DNA from: an uncultured Blastocatellia bacterium
GTDB lineage: Bacteria; Acidobacteriota; Blastocatellia; Chloracidobacteriales; Chloracidobacteriaceae
Assembly: GCA_937934745.1 (NCBI GenBank)
Contig: CALGZC010000040.1
Coordinates: 94,718-158,717, forward strand
DNA: 64,000 bases
Direction: 5' to 3'
Below, piece by piece: positions 52,284 to 62,100 of the stretch. Each line of letters opens with the position of its first letter. Position 1 is the first letter of the stretch. The position numbers were made by a program, and so were the translations under genes. The notes below the pieces were generated by a model, which saw only the letters and a program-made list of their open reading frames with translations, did no database searches and was not told the DNA's origin.

Positions 52284-54335
52284 ATGAAAGCGAGCTACAA
52301 CTGGCTTGAGACGTACGTCAAGCCCAACCTCACGGCACACGAACTGGCCGCGCGGTTCACCGCCGCCGGCTTGCCTGTGGATGCCGTCACCGCTTACGGA
52401 GACGACTTTATCTTTGATTTTGACCTGACTACCAACCGTCCTGATGCGTTATGCCACTTTGGCCTGGCGCGGGAAGCCGCCGTGCTGACGGGCGCTCGGT
52501 TGGTCTTCCCTGAGATTCATTTGGTCGAGTACACCGCATTAGGGGGCTCACCGGCCCAGATTGAAGTCGAAGCACCACACCTGTGTCATCGCTATGCAGC
52601 ACGGATCATTACAGGTGTTCAGGTTGGACCGTCGCCCGACTGGTTGGTGCAGCGGTTGGCGTCCGTCGGCCAGCGCAGCATCAACAATATCGTTGATGCA
52701 ACCAACTTTGTGTTGTTGGAGTTGGGGCATCCGCTCCATGCGTTTGACCTCGCATGTTTGGTGGGACGACGAATCATTGTGCGCTGTGCGCGGCCGGGCG
52801 AGACACTGATGACGCTGGATGGTGTATTGCGCGAGCTGTCGTCCGATATGCTGATGATTTGTGATGCAGAGCGCCCGGTGGCCGTCGCCGGCATCATGGG
52901 CGGCGCAGAGAGCGAAATTTCGGCTGCGACCACAGAGGTTTTACTGGAAAGCGCGTGGTTCGCACCGACCTCCATTCGCCGGACAGCACGCAGGCTTGGC
53001 CTTCATACGGAGGCGTCGCGCCGCTTTGAGCGTGGAGCTGACGTTGAGAACGTCCGCCGCGCCCTTGACCGTTGTGCGCAACTCATTGTTGACGTGGCAG
53101 GTGGTAAAGTCCAGGGTGGGCCGCTGGACGTGGTTGCGACACCGCGTACGCCGGTGACGGTACGCCTACGCCAGGCGCGGATTGCCGAACTCACCGGTGC
53201 TGGGGTTGCACCTTCGCGGGCGGCCGAGATTCTCACCGGGTTGGGTTTTGAACTCGTCACCGAAGATGAAGGTGAGACCGAGTGGATTGTTCCGAGTTTT
53301 CGCGTAGATGTCGCAATTGAAGAGGACCTCGTGGAGGAGATCATCCGTCACGTCGGTTACGATGCGATTCCGGCGACACTGCCCGGTTGGGATGGGTCGG
53401 GGGCCTATCTGCCAGGGGATGAACGGCGGCGTGCCATCCGCCAAACCCTGCTCGCGCACGGTTTTTATGAAGCCATTTCATTGAGCTGGTGCGCGGGGGA
53501 CCTCCTCACTGCGGTTGGATCCGCGCCGGGATGGCGGATTGCCAATCCGCTTGACCAGCAAGAAGACGCACTCCGTACCTCGCTGTTACCGGGGTTGCTG
53601 GCGGCCGTTGCGCGTAACTTCCGGTTCGGCACCGACGACATCCGGCTTTTTGAGATCGGCAAGGTATTTCTTCACGGCGTAGACGGCACCCTCAACGAAC
53701 CTGAACGCCTGGCCCTCGCCCTTGCCGGCCGGAGTTTGCCTGATGATTGGCGCGGACAGCCGGCTTTAGAAAACTTCCATGTTCTCAAGGGGATTGTGGA
53801 GCTGTTGTGTGACGTCGGAGGACGACAGCAGGTAGCCGTCACCGTCCCGGCAGATGAGCAAGCCGCCGTTGGTTTTCTGCCGGGACAGGTTGCTGTGCTC
53901 CACGTCGATGGCAAGCCAATCGGACGCTTGGGACGAATTGGGCCGGCGCTGGCAGCGCGCTTTGAGCTGAAATCGCCGGTTTACGTCGCAGAAATTGAGC
54001 TGTCCGCCCTCGTGGACGGCGGACGCGACGTTGTCACCTATCGCCCGCTGCCGCGCTACCCGCGCGTCGAACGTGACATCTCCGCTCTGTTTGATGCCAC
54101 CCTGCCCTTTGCCACCATTCAACAAGTGGTACTTGACCTCGGGATTCAAGAATTGGAACAGGTGCGACTCCGGGATGTCTTCACCGGAGCGCAAATCCCA
54201 CCCGGTCGGCGCGCCATAACGCTCAATTTGTGGTATCGTGCGTCCAACCGGACACTCACGGATGATGAGGTCGCCGAGCTTCATCGCCACGTTGTGGAAA
54301 CGTTGTGCCACCGCCTTGGCGCAACCATTCGCTGA
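52284..54335 (+). CDS. pheT: Phenylalanyl-tRNA synthetase beta subunit, short form without the EMAP domain
   Basis: Partner of PheS in charging tRNA-Phe. The protein opens MKASYNWLETYVKPNLTAHE, then passes within 50 residues to FDFDLTTNRPDALCHFGLAR. In the usual 800-residue PheT an EMAP/tRNA-binding domain of about 110 residues separates these blocks; here it is missing and the length is 683. The B3/B4 editing domain follows (SINNIVDATNFVLLELGHPL, GIMGGAESE, ESAWFAPTSIRRTARRLG), then the B5 and catalytic-like regions and the ferredoxin-fold anticodon-binding end. pheS is not upstream. Short PheT forms exist in some phyla, but the loss is notable. Confidence 0.93.
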   Translation: MKASYNWLETYVKPNLTAHELAARFTAAGLPVDAVTAYGDDFIFDFDLTTNRPDALCHFGLAREAAVLTGARLVFPEIHLVEYTALGGSPAQIEVEAPHLCHRYAARIITGVQVGPSPDWLVQRLASVGQRSINNIVDATNFVLLELGHPLHAFDLACLVGRRIIVRCARPGETLMTLDGVLRELSSDMLMICDAERPVAVAGIMGGAESEISAATTEVLLESAWFAPTSIRRTARRLGLHTEASRRFERGADVENVRRALDRCAQLIVDVAGGKVQGGPLDVVATPRTPVTVRLRQARIAELTGAGVAPSRAAEILTGLGFELVTEDEGETEWIVPSFRVDVAIEEDLVEEIIRHVGYDAIPATLPGWDGSGAYLPGDERRRAIRQTLLAHGFYEAISLSWCAGDLLTAVGSAPGWRIANPLDQQEDALRTSLLPGLLAAVARNFRFGTDDIRLFEIGKVFLHGVDGTLNEPERLALALAGRSLPDDWRGQPALENFHVLKGIVELLCDVGGRQQVAVTVPADEQAAVGFLPGQVAVLHVDGKPIGRLGRIGPALAARFELKSPVYVAEIELSALVDGGRDVVTYRPLPRYPRVERDISALFDATLPFATIQQVVLDLGIQELEQVRLRDVFTGAQIPPGRRAITLNLWYRASNRTLTDDEVAELHRHVVETLCHRLGATIR

Positions 54336-54416
54336 TCTGTCAACGGTGCGCAATGATGAATCTGAGCTGAGACAACAGACAGATATTTTGGAAGCTATCG
54401 AGCCAGAGGGAAAGCC

Positions 54417-54701
54417 GTGACGACGCTCAACGGAATGGAGAAGTTCAATCATTTGGAGGACAAGCTCTATCGCATTGTCGAGTACACGAAGCTGTTACGC
54501 CAAGAAAAAGAGTCACTCGAACGCGAAGTAGCTGCCCTCAAACGGGAGGCCGCTTCCCGGGCCGAAGAAAATGAACGCCTTAATCAACGCCTGCACCAGA
54601 TGCTCAATGAACGGGATGCCATTAAGACCAAGGTGGAAGCCATGCTTGATGCTATCGCTCTGGTTGAACCGGAGTTGACAGAAACCGCACGCCGTCCGTA
54701 A
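54417..54701 (+). CDS. ZapB-like coiled-coil cell-division protein
   Basis: A 94-residue, almost entirely helical protein: FNHLEDKLYRIVEYTKLLRQ, EKESLEREVAALKREAASRA, ENERLNQRLHQMLNERDAI. The heptad pattern and size match ZapB, which bundles at the division ring with ZapA. The GTG start follows GAGGGA. Position between pheT and zapA is a common bacterial order. The 159 bp after it contain no feature I recognise. Confidence 0.75.
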   Translation: MTTLNGMEKFNHLEDKLYRIVEYTKLLRQEKESLEREVAALKREAASRAEENERLNQRLHQMLNERDAIKTKVEAMLDAIALVEPELTETARRP

Positions 54702-54860
54702 CCCCATGTCGCTCAGGCTCGAAGGACACGGTAGGACCGGGCGGAAAACGCTGTAGCAGGCGGTCGAAACGTGGTTCGCTGTCGGGACTGAACGCTTTCG
54801 CGCCGGCTCTGCGCCAAGAATCTGCGCCAAAATCGGTATTCAGCTTGACGAGGCAATTCG

Positions 54861-55199
54861 ATGGCCAACGCACGTGAAGCCGGGACACAAACCGTTGAGG
54901 TCCGTATTTATGGGCAGGTGTACAACATTCGCGGCGATGGCAACAGTGCTTACATTTCCGAACTGGCTGCCTATGTTGACCGCAAAATGCGAGAAGTGAT
55001 GAGTAGTACACACACGGTAGACAGCCTGCGCGTGGCGATTTTGTCAGCACTCAACATCGCCGATGAACTGTTTCAGGCTAACCGCCGCCTTGAGCAACTG
55101 GATGCTGTGGTCGGCGAACGCAGCAGCGATTACGCGAACCTGATTGATTCTGTGCTCCGCAAAGAAAAGGTGCCGTCACCTGAGTCCGACCGACAGTAG
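54861..55199 (+). CDS. zapA: Cell division protein ZapA
   Basis: ZapA binds and cross-links FtsZ protofilaments. The 112-residue protein opens with the strand-rich globular part (VEVRIYGQVYNIRGDGNSAYI, SELAAYVDRKMREVM) and continues with a helix (DSLRVAILSALNIADELFQA, NRRLEQLDAVVG), the standard ZapA layout. GAGGCA lies seven bases before the ATG. It follows the zapB-like gene, supporting both assignments. Confidence 0.9.
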   Translation: MANAREAGTQTVEVRIYGQVYNIRGDGNSAYISELAAYVDRKMREVMSSTHTVDSLRVAILSALNIADELFQANRRLEQLDAVVGERSSDYANLIDSVLRKEKVPSPESDRQ

Positions 55200-55288
55200 C
55201 CACCTGGCTTCTACCGGATGCACTTTGTGCACTTCTTATGCACTTCGCTCCTCAGCCTCCGATTCGTTGTTCGCCCACGGGAGTAGCT

Positions 55289-55654
55289 ATGACGCCTGAA
55301 CAGTTTGATGCAATCAACCGCTTGTTTCTCCTGACGTTTCAAGTCGGCGACCGGCTGGGATCGGAGTCAAGTGACCCGGCCCAACTGCTTCTTACCACCC
55401 ATACCGATCTGGACAGTTGTCGGGCCTTGTTTCCAAAGGATTACAGTTTAGAACCGCTCGATGATGACCGCTGGGCCGAATACCTCGGCGATGCGCCGGC
55501 CCTGGCAGAAATGACACGCGAAATGGACGATTGTTCGCTAACGCGCGGCGTGTATCGGCAGGATGAGGTGTCGTGGTGGATTTGCGCCTTCTGGGACGCC
55601 CACGAGCGGCTCGGCCTAAACGTCTTGTTTCGGGCGCACCGGGTGGAAACGTAG
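55289..55654 (+). CDS. Hypothetical protein, 121 residues
   Basis: No family is recognised. GGGAG at 55279-55283 sets the start at MTPEQFDAINRLFLLTFQVG. The protein looks globular and acidic: RALFPKDYSLEPLDDDRWAE, MTREMDDCSLTRGVYRQDEV, then a Trp-rich segment SWWICAFWDAHERLGLN. It is 89 bp downstream of zapA on the same strand and is followed by the convergent tRNA gene. Three copies of TGCACTT at 55219, 55228 and 55239 lie just upstream. Confidence 0.55.
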   Translation: MTPEQFDAINRLFLLTFQVGDRLGSESSDPAQLLLTTHTDLDSCRALFPKDYSLEPLDDDRWAEYLGDAPALAEMTREMDDCSLTRGVYRQDEVSWWICAFWDAHERLGLNVLFRAHRVET

Positions 55655-55803
55655 TTGAAATGGTACACGCCCGCCAGCGATTAGGAGTCTTTCCGGCCGT
55701 GTAAGGGCAGACTCAAGCCCAGAAAACCGCAGTCCGAGCAGGTTTCGTAGGCGGCGGTCACAGCATCAAGCGGGAGGACTGCCGGTGCAGCAGGCGGGGA
55801 ATG

Positions 55804-55879
55804 TGGTGTCTCGTACGGGAGTCGAACCCGTGTTACCGCCGTGAAAGGGCGGTGTCCTAGGCCACTAGACGAACGAGAC
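55804..55879 (-). tRNA. tRNA-Glu (anticodon UUC), CCA encoded
   Basis: On the minus strand the gene starts GTCTCGT, paired with ACGAGAC at the other end, and ends with discriminator A and an encoded CCA. The anticodon arm reads CCGCC-CTTTCAC-GGCGG, giving anticodon TTC for Glu. The T-arm GGGTTCGACTCCC is complete. Total 76 nt including CCA. It has a strong promoter 30 bp upstream. Confidence 0.96.
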
Positions 55880-55909
55880 ACAAGCGCCTTGAGAAAAAGC
55901 GAAGGCGCA

Positions 55910-55938
55910 GTTATCCACAGCCTGCGTGTGAATGTCAA
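55910..55938 (-). promoter_or_regulatory. Sigma-70-type promoter for tRNA-Glu
   Basis: On the minus strand a perfect TTGACA (55938-55933) is followed after exactly 17 bases by GATAAC (55915-55910). The predicted start is about 25 bases before the tRNA 5' end. The -35 element lies only 25 bp past the stop of the upstream S41 peptidase gene on the same strand. Confidence 0.75.
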
Positions 55939-55962
55939 GCCTTTGCGGCCTGATGTGTGATG

Positions 55963-57258
55963 TCATTTGGCCGGTGACAAGGCTCCCCGCCCGGAGGGAA
56001 AGGATGTTTGTGTCGGACCGGCCGCCAACTGCTCTATTGCCTGGTGGAGGTCAACATCCACATTGCGGCGTACGTCTTGGAGGGTAAGGTTGACGACGAC
56101 ATCTGGTGTCACACCGCGCCCCTCCAGACGTATACCGTGTGCCGTCCGGTAGTCGCGGATGCTAATTTGCACCTTACCACCGTCAGGTAGCGACTCCTGA
56201 ACACTGGCCAGGACGGCACCGGCGGTCCGGCGACCGATGACCAAGCCACGCCGGGTTTCTTGTATGGCAGCGGCAAAAATTTCGGCGGCACTGGTCGAGT
56301 ACTCATCCGTCAGAACCAGCACCGTACCGGTGAAAGCGCGCCGATGGCCCGTAATGGCCAGGCGCAGCAGCTTTTGGCTGCGTTGGATGAAGTCGCCAAA
56401 GACGACGTGCTGTGGGTAGATCAGCCGCAGGGAATCCCCCAGAATGTCAAGCAGTCCACCGGTGTTGTTACGCAAGTCGAAGATCAGCGCCGTTGCCTGC
56501 GGATGGGCCTGAAGCTGCTGTTCCAACCACTCGGCAGTCTTCGGCGCAAACTCACTGAAGCGCAGGTAAAGGACGCCTCCCGGCAACAGTTGAGCCTGTT
56601 GTTCCGGCATCGTCGTAAAGGGACGGCACACTACCTCCACCCGCTTCGGATGATCGTTGGCATCGAGTAGTTTGAACCGAACGGACTGTCCGATCTGAAA
56701 ACTCTGCTCGGCGCTGAAGCCGTCAAATGGACGGCCGTCCATCTCCACAATGAGCCAGCCCGGACGCAGACCGGCCTCCTGCGCTGCCGACCCCCCGAGG
56801 ACGCGCGTGATGACCCACCGACCTTCCATTTGGCGCAGTTGCAACCCAATTCCGACCCGTGTCCCTTGTTTCTCTTCGCGCACGCGCTTCGGGGAAATGG
56901 CAAAGGTGTGCCGGTCTTGTAAGTGAGCCAGCAGCCGGTTGATCACTCTGTACAGGGTGGCCTCATCAGGCGCGGCGAGCGCCTCGTGGCGGAATTGCTT
57001 GGTCAGCACCTCCCACCTTGCGCCCTGTAGCTTTGGGTCGTAGTACTTGTGCTCGACCAACCGGCACACCGTATCAAAAACGCGCGCATTGCGCCGAATG
57101 TCGGCGGTCGGCGCGACGGTCACCGGTGCCACGGTAGTCGCCGGTGCCGCCGGGTACGTCACGCCACCGACGAGCAGCAACCCTGAAAGGATGGCCAGCA
57201 GCAGCCGTTGCCAGGTCAGGGGAAACAGGGTGTGAGGCGGGGCGATACCCTTGCGCAT
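55963..57258 (-). CDS. S41-family peptidase with PDZ domain, exported
   Basis: A 431-residue protein with an N-terminal hydrophobic segment (LLLAILSGLLLVGGVTYP). A helical region is followed by a PDZ domain (about 140-225, GWLIVEMDGRPFDGFSAE). The S41 core has LRFSEFAPKTAEWLEQQL, LIFDLRNNTGGLLDILGD and the Ser motif LVLTDEYSTSAAEIFAAAI. Classical CtpA enzymes have a Lys in a GKG motif shortly after; here the equivalent stretch reads RRTAGAVLASVQES, so a Ser-Lys dyad of that kind is not evident. A TTG at 57279 is an alternative start. Role probably envelope protein processing. Confidence 0.85.
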   Translation of the reverse strand: MRKGIAPPHTLFPLTWQRLLLAILSGLLLVGGVTYPAAPATTVAPVTVAPTADIRRNARVFDTVCRLVEHKYYDPKLQGARWEVLTKQFRHEALAAPDEATLYRVINRLLAHLQDRHTFAISPKRVREEKQGTRVGIGLQLRQMEGRWVITRVLGGSAAQEAGLRPGWLIVEMDGRPFDGFSAEQSFQIGQSVRFKLLDANDHPKRVEVVCRPFTTMPEQQAQLLPGGVLYLRFSEFAPKTAEWLEQQLQAHPQATALIFDLRNNTGGLLDILGDSLRLIYPQHVVFGDFIQRSQKLLRLAITGHRRAFTGTVLVLTDEYSTSAAEIFAAAIQETRRGLVIGRRTAGAVLASVQESLPDGGKVQISIRDYRTAHGIRLEGRGVTPDVVVNLTLQDVRRNVDVDLHQAIEQLAAGPTQTSFPSGRGALSPAK

Positions 57259-57300
57259 AGATGCTTTAGGTGTGAGCAAAACCAGACTTTACCGTTCGCT

Positions 57301-57330
57301 TTTGATCACAGCAAGTTTGATCACAGCAAG
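57301..57330. repeat. Perfect 15-bp tandem duplication upstream of the S41 gene
   Basis: TTTGATCACAGCAAG occurs twice in a row in the intergenic region between the S41 peptidase and the PilZ gene. The unit contains TGATCA, a 6-bp palindrome, so the repeat could also be an operator pair. Confidence 0.85.
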
Positions 57331-57397
57331 CTGGAAAACGGTCACTTGGTTGTGGTTGGATAAGAGATGACAGTAGAGGCAGACCACATCGTGCGGC

Positions 57398-57436
57398 GCC
57401 GAAGATTGAGGTCGAAGATTGAGGCCGAAGATTGAG
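57398..57436. repeat. 13-bp tandem repeat, three copies
   Basis: GCCGAAGATTGAG, GTCGAAGATTGAG and GCCGAAGATTGAG follow each other without gaps, differing at one position. They end about 20 bp before the start codon of the PilZ gene and lie in its leader. Confidence 0.9.
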
Positions 57437-57456
57437 ACGGAGAGTTGCAGGGTGTC

Positions 57457-57828
57457 ATGACAAAAGCTGAAGAGTCGAAACTTGAAACGATGCGGCGTGA
57501 AAATCGTCTGACGTGTCGTTTGCCGGCTGTTGTGGAAGGGCGAGATCGGGATGGCCTCAAACGCGATCCTGCGGCCCAGTGTGTTTCCATTAGTCGGCGT
57601 GGGGCCTGCGTCATTACCCCTTTGGATGTGGTGGTGGGCGAGAAGTTAACCTTGGCGTTGCCGACCATCAATGCTGAACGCAAGGAAATGATGGTTGTCG
57701 CTTGGGTACGTGAGTTTGACGGTGAGCGCCATGTCGGTCTGGGACCGATTGATGACGATACGTTCGTCATCTTCAGTGATGCAGCCGTCACGGGCAGCGC
57801 GCCAAGTGAAATCCCGGCGGTGGGCTAG
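57457..57828 (+). CDS. PilZ-like domain protein
   Basis: A 123-residue protein. MRRENRLTCRLPAVVEGRDR carries the basic RxxxR element (here R-R-E-N-R), and CVSISRRGACVITPLDVVVG matches the D/NxSxxG strand, the two c-di-GMP-binding features of PilZ domains; Ser-Ile-Ser replaces the common Asn/Asp-x-Ser, so binding is plausible but not certain. The remaining strands (KLTLALPTINAERKEMMVVA, WVREFDG) complete a small barrel. CAGGG four bases before the ATG supports the start; a TTG at 57445 is in frame. Confidence 0.72.
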   Translation: MTKAEESKLETMRRENRLTCRLPAVVEGRDRDGLKRDPAAQCVSISRRGACVITPLDVVVGEKLTLALPTINAERKEMMVVAWVREFDGERHVGLGPIDDDTFVIFSDAAVTGSAPSEIPAVG

Positions 57829-57846
57829 GCTTGCTTGTCGTCCGCC

Positions 57847-59001
57847 ATGCTGAAGCGTTTCATTCAAGCCTGGGAGCTGCGCCTGTCAAAAGTTGATCGG
57901 TACCGGCGTGCATCTCCGTTTGCGTGGGGACTGGAACATCTCACCGCCCACACCGAACACTTGGATGCGCCGCTGTTGGCCGCAGATTTTCCCGATCCAC
58001 CGGCCTTCCTGCGTGAATACACCCGGCGGACGCTTCCGGCCGGCGAACGGTTTTTTACCCCGCCGGCGCTGACCGACTGGCATCTGCATGATGGCTGGCT
58101 GACGTTTCCAAGCTCAATTCAGACCCCGGACACGCCGAACAACCTTGCCTGGGCGCGGTACTTCCCGGTGCGCGAACGGCGTGGTGCAACGACGCGCCCA
58201 CCGGTTGTCTTGGTGCTACCGCAGTGGAACGCCGACCACGCCAGCCATGTTGCCGTCTGTCACGGACTCAACACCTTTGGTATCGCGGCTGTTCGGCTCA
58301 GTTTGCCGTACCATGGCAGTCGCCGTCCGGTCCACCAAGTGCGTGCCGACTATATGGTCAGCCCGAACATCGGGCGCACTATTCAGGCCGTTCGGCAAGC
58401 GGTTCACGAGGTACGACTGGTCTTGGATTGGCTTGAACATCATCAGGGCTACACGCGGTTTGGCGTGATCGGGACGAGCATTGGTTCCTGTGTCGCCTTT
58501 CTGGCCTACGTCTTTGACTGGCGGTTACAAGTTGCTGCCTTCAACCATGTCTCAAGCTACTTCGCCGATGTCGTCTGGACGGGCATTTCAACCAGCCACG
58601 TTCGCGCCGGTCTGGAACGTTATGTCACGCGGCACGAATTGCGCGACTACTGGCTGCCGATCAGTCCGTTCCCCTACATCGAGCGGTTGGGCCGCCCGGA
58701 AAATCGCCACAAGAAAACACTCCTGATTGCCGCGCGCTACGACCTGACGTTTCTGCCCCATCTGACGCGCCATGCTATGAGTGAATTTGAGCGGCATCGT
58801 GCGCCTTATCGGTCGGCCTGGATGTACTGTGGTCACTACACGACCGGTGAAACGCCGTTCAAGTTCCACGATGGCTATCTGATGATTGACCACATGCGCA
58901 AGCACTTGAATCCAGGGAGGCAGGTTGTTCGCCAAGCGCTGCAAAGCCGGCTTCCGGCCGTTCTGCGTCCGCGCGCGCGAACCCTGCGCCCGTCCGGTTA
59001 G
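57847..59001 (+). CDS. Alpha/beta hydrolase-fold protein
   Basis: A 384-residue protein. The oxyanion-side strand reads PPVVLVLPQWNADHASHVAV, the nucleophile elbow is FGVIGTSIGSCVAFLAYVFD with GTSIG (GxSxG), the probable acid is in LLIAARYDLTFLPHLTRH, and the last His is in YCGHYTTGETPFKFHDGY. The first 100 residues (starting MLKRFIQAWELRLSKVDRYR) form a helical cap or N-terminal extension. The substrate is unknown. No ribosome site is evident; a TTG at 57835 is in frame. It lies 18 bp after the PilZ gene. Confidence 0.75.
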   Translation: MLKRFIQAWELRLSKVDRYRRASPFAWGLEHLTAHTEHLDAPLLAADFPDPPAFLREYTRRTLPAGERFFTPPALTDWHLHDGWLTFPSSIQTPDTPNNLAWARYFPVRERRGATTRPPVVLVLPQWNADHASHVAVCHGLNTFGIAAVRLSLPYHGSRRPVHQVRADYMVSPNIGRTIQAVRQAVHEVRLVLDWLEHHQGYTRFGVIGTSIGSCVAFLAYVFDWRLQVAAFNHVSSYFADVVWTGISTSHVRAGLERYVTRHELRDYWLPISPFPYIERLGRPENRHKKTLLIAARYDLTFLPHLTRHAMSEFERHRAPYRSAWMYCGHYTTGETPFKFHDGYLMIDHMRKHLNPGRQVVRQALQSRLPAVLRPRARTLRPSG

Positions 59002-59105
59002 TCTCGCGGCGGTTGCCCCGTGCCCCCTCAACGGCTGCTTGCTCCAGCGCTGACCAAGCGCCATGCTCAGACAGGCCGTCGTACCAAGCCGCCAGGTTCA
59101 AACCC

Positions 59106-62100
59106 ATGCGCCCACCCGATGCAAATGCCAACCTGCTTTCCCCGGTGAGTGACCCGCCCCCCTGTCCTGCTGCGGCACCCGGTCTCAGCGATGAGCAAAA
59201 GCGGGCCATCGAGGCACCCCTGGCCTCGCGACTGGTACTGGCCGGCCCCGGCACAGGCAAGACGCGCACCCTGGTGTATCGTGTTGTCCATGCCGTGACG
59301 GACCTTGGCGTGCCGCCAGCTGCGATATTGGCCGTGACCTACACCAACAAGGCCACCGAGGAAATGCGCGGCCGCCTGCGCCACTTGCTCCCCGGCAATG
59401 CCGGACAGCCCACCGTCGGCACCTTTCATAGCTTTTGCATTCAACTGCTGCGGCGCTACTACGATCACCTAGGACTGCCCAAACACTTCGGCATCGCCGA
59501 TGAAGCTGCGCAAATTGCCGTCCTGCAATATCTCAGACCGCAGATGAGTATCAGCAATGCGAAAAGCACGCTGAAGCATTTTTCACGGGCGCGAATTGGC
59601 GAGCAGCGACCCAAGCACGGCGCTCCGACGGTGAGTTGGGCAGCGTCGCCGGAGGACCTGCTGCGGAATTCAAACCCGTTTTTCGCCGAATATGAAGCTT
59701 ATCTGCGCCGGAACGCACTCATTGACTTCGACGACATCCTCACGTTGACCGAACGCCTCCTGATGCAGGACGGCGTGCTGGCCGAAGTCCGCAACGAACT
59801 CGGCTTCATCCTTGTGGACGAGTTTCAGGATACCGATGCGGCACAGTATGCGGTTTTGAAGCGGCTGGCGCTAGACTGGGATGCCGATGCCAAGGTGTAC
59901 CGAAACGTTATTCCGGTCTTTGCCGTCGCCGATGACGATCAGTCTATTTTTAGCTGGCGCGGCGCCCACCCGGAAAACATTCACCAGTTTTTTACTGAGT
60001 TTCTCGCCGGGCAGGATGGGGCCGTACTGCGGCTTGAAACCAACTACCGGTGCTCAGGCAATATTGTGGCTGCGGCCAATCGGTTGCTGGCATGCGCGCC
60101 ACGCCTGTTCCAGAAAGCTCCCCGTGCTTTTCACCCTCCCGGCGCGGCAGTGCGTTTACACCGCTACCTAGACGATGCTGCGGAGATGCGCGCGATTGCC
60201 CGCGAGATTCTGGAGACACAGAAATCCGGCGTTGCGTTTTCTAAGATGGCCGTGCTGTATCGGCGGCATGAGATAGGGGAAGCGCTTGAAACAACCCTGT
60301 TGGTGCAGGGTGTTCCCTGTCAGGTTGTCCGGCGCAAAAGCATCTATGACGCGCCGGAGGTCAAACGGCTATTGTTGCTGATGCGGGCAGTCCTTAATCC
60401 GGACGACGATTTGGCCGTTGCCGAGCTGATCGGTCTCATCGCCGATGATGCCGTGCGCCGGAAGTTTGAAGAAACCAGCCGCTGCACAAGGTTACCAAAA
60501 CAAACGCTGCGCTGGGCGTTGCGTGCGGCGCTCGAAGACAACGATCCTGGCTTGCGCCGTATCGCCGGATGCCTCATCGGTTTGCTCAAGGTGGCAGAGA
60601 CCTGTTTGGCTAACGTCTCCCGTCTTTCCGAGTGGATCACCACCGTCGGCGCATTCCTAGCACCGGACGCAGCGCCGCTGAGCCAGATAACGGCCCAGGA
60701 CGACATCCGTAAGGGTGTGGCGTGGCTGGTGCGCCTTTCTGAACTTGAAGGCGCACTCATTATCGCCGCTGAGTCACCGCTTGTTGAGGAAACGGCCGCG
60801 TGGCTGCTGACGAAGATGCTCGCCGGGCAAGCTCGCTTCCTGATTGTCCCGCATTCCCATGTGAAGGACACCCTCCCGCGCAAGAAGGCCGTCTTACTTG
60901 CGCTGGATGCTGCTGCCGAGCGTGCGGCGATGGCACGCTGGAACTTTGCCGCAATCATGGCGCTGACGTGTGGAGCGCCGTCGGTGGCTGAAACCTCTCG
61001 CTCACGACTGAGCGTGCGGGTTGATCTACTCCCGGTGGCCGAGCGCGGCGCGCGGCCGAGCCGTTTTGTTGCCCTTTGGAAACTGGCGCGGGCCTACTTA
61101 GCCGGTGCGCTGCGTCCGCTCTTTGCGAACTACACCGTGGTGGATTTAGAAACAACCGACAAAGACCCGCGCTACTGCGATATCGTCGAGGTGGCGGCTG
61201 CACGTGTCAGGAACGGTGTTATTGTTGAAACCTACAGCCGATTGGTGCACCCGACGCTAGAGCCGATTACACCAAAAGCCCAAGCAACTCACCACATTAC
61301 CCCGGAAATGGTTGCCGATGCGCCAACTTTTGCCACCATTGCCCCGGAGTTATGTGATTTTCTGGGAGACGATTTGTTGGTTGCACACAATGGGTTGGTC
61401 TTTGACTTCCCTATTCTGAAGCGACGCTTAGCCGAAGCCGACCGCAAACTCAACAACGTACTGTTCGATACACTGCCGTTTGCGCGCCAACTCTATGCCG
61501 ACCGGGCCGATGTAAAGCGCTTTCGTCTTGAAGACCTTGCGGCTCTGTACGGTATTGACGCCGGAACGGCCCATCGCGCCTTGGATGATGTCAAGACCCT
61601 GGCCCAAGTCTTTGAGCGGATGCAGATGGATTACACAGAGCGGCGCAGCGCGACCCTTGGCACCGATACGCTGGGGATTCTAGCCTTGGCGATGTTGCTC
61701 GAAATGGACGAAGCCGAAGCCGCCGACTCACAGCTTTTCCGGTCGGGAAAGGCAATGTGGCATCTGATTGACAACGATGACCCCTTGCTGACACGGTTCA
61801 CCGACAACCCTGAAGCGGCACGGGTGGTGGCGGCCTGGCGGCGATACAGCGGGGTGGCCGCCACCGGTGTTGTCAGCCGTCCGGCGGCGACCCTCACCGC
61901 TATGGTACAACGCTACGATGACCTGCCGGTACATGACGCCATGACGGCGCTCTTGGATTTCACACGTCTCTTTACGGCAGCCGATACCTGGCGCGACTGC
62001 GATGCCGTCACGCTGATGACCATCCATGCGGCCAAGGGCCTGGAGTTTGAATATGTCTGGTTGCCTGCCCTTGAGGAATCTTCAAACATCTTCGGGCGTG

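Noticed and set aside
55681..55938. 85-codon minus-strand frame covering tRNA-Glu, ending with a CSDC segment
   Set aside because: The tRNA lies inside it and its promoter explains transcription; one CxxC is not enough to call a gene.
57301..57330. Tandem TTTGATCACAGCAAG as a regulator binding-site pair
   Set aside because: The unit contains a palindrome, but the same kind of duplication occurs with unrelated units elsewhere in genes and gaps, so a mutational origin is simpler.
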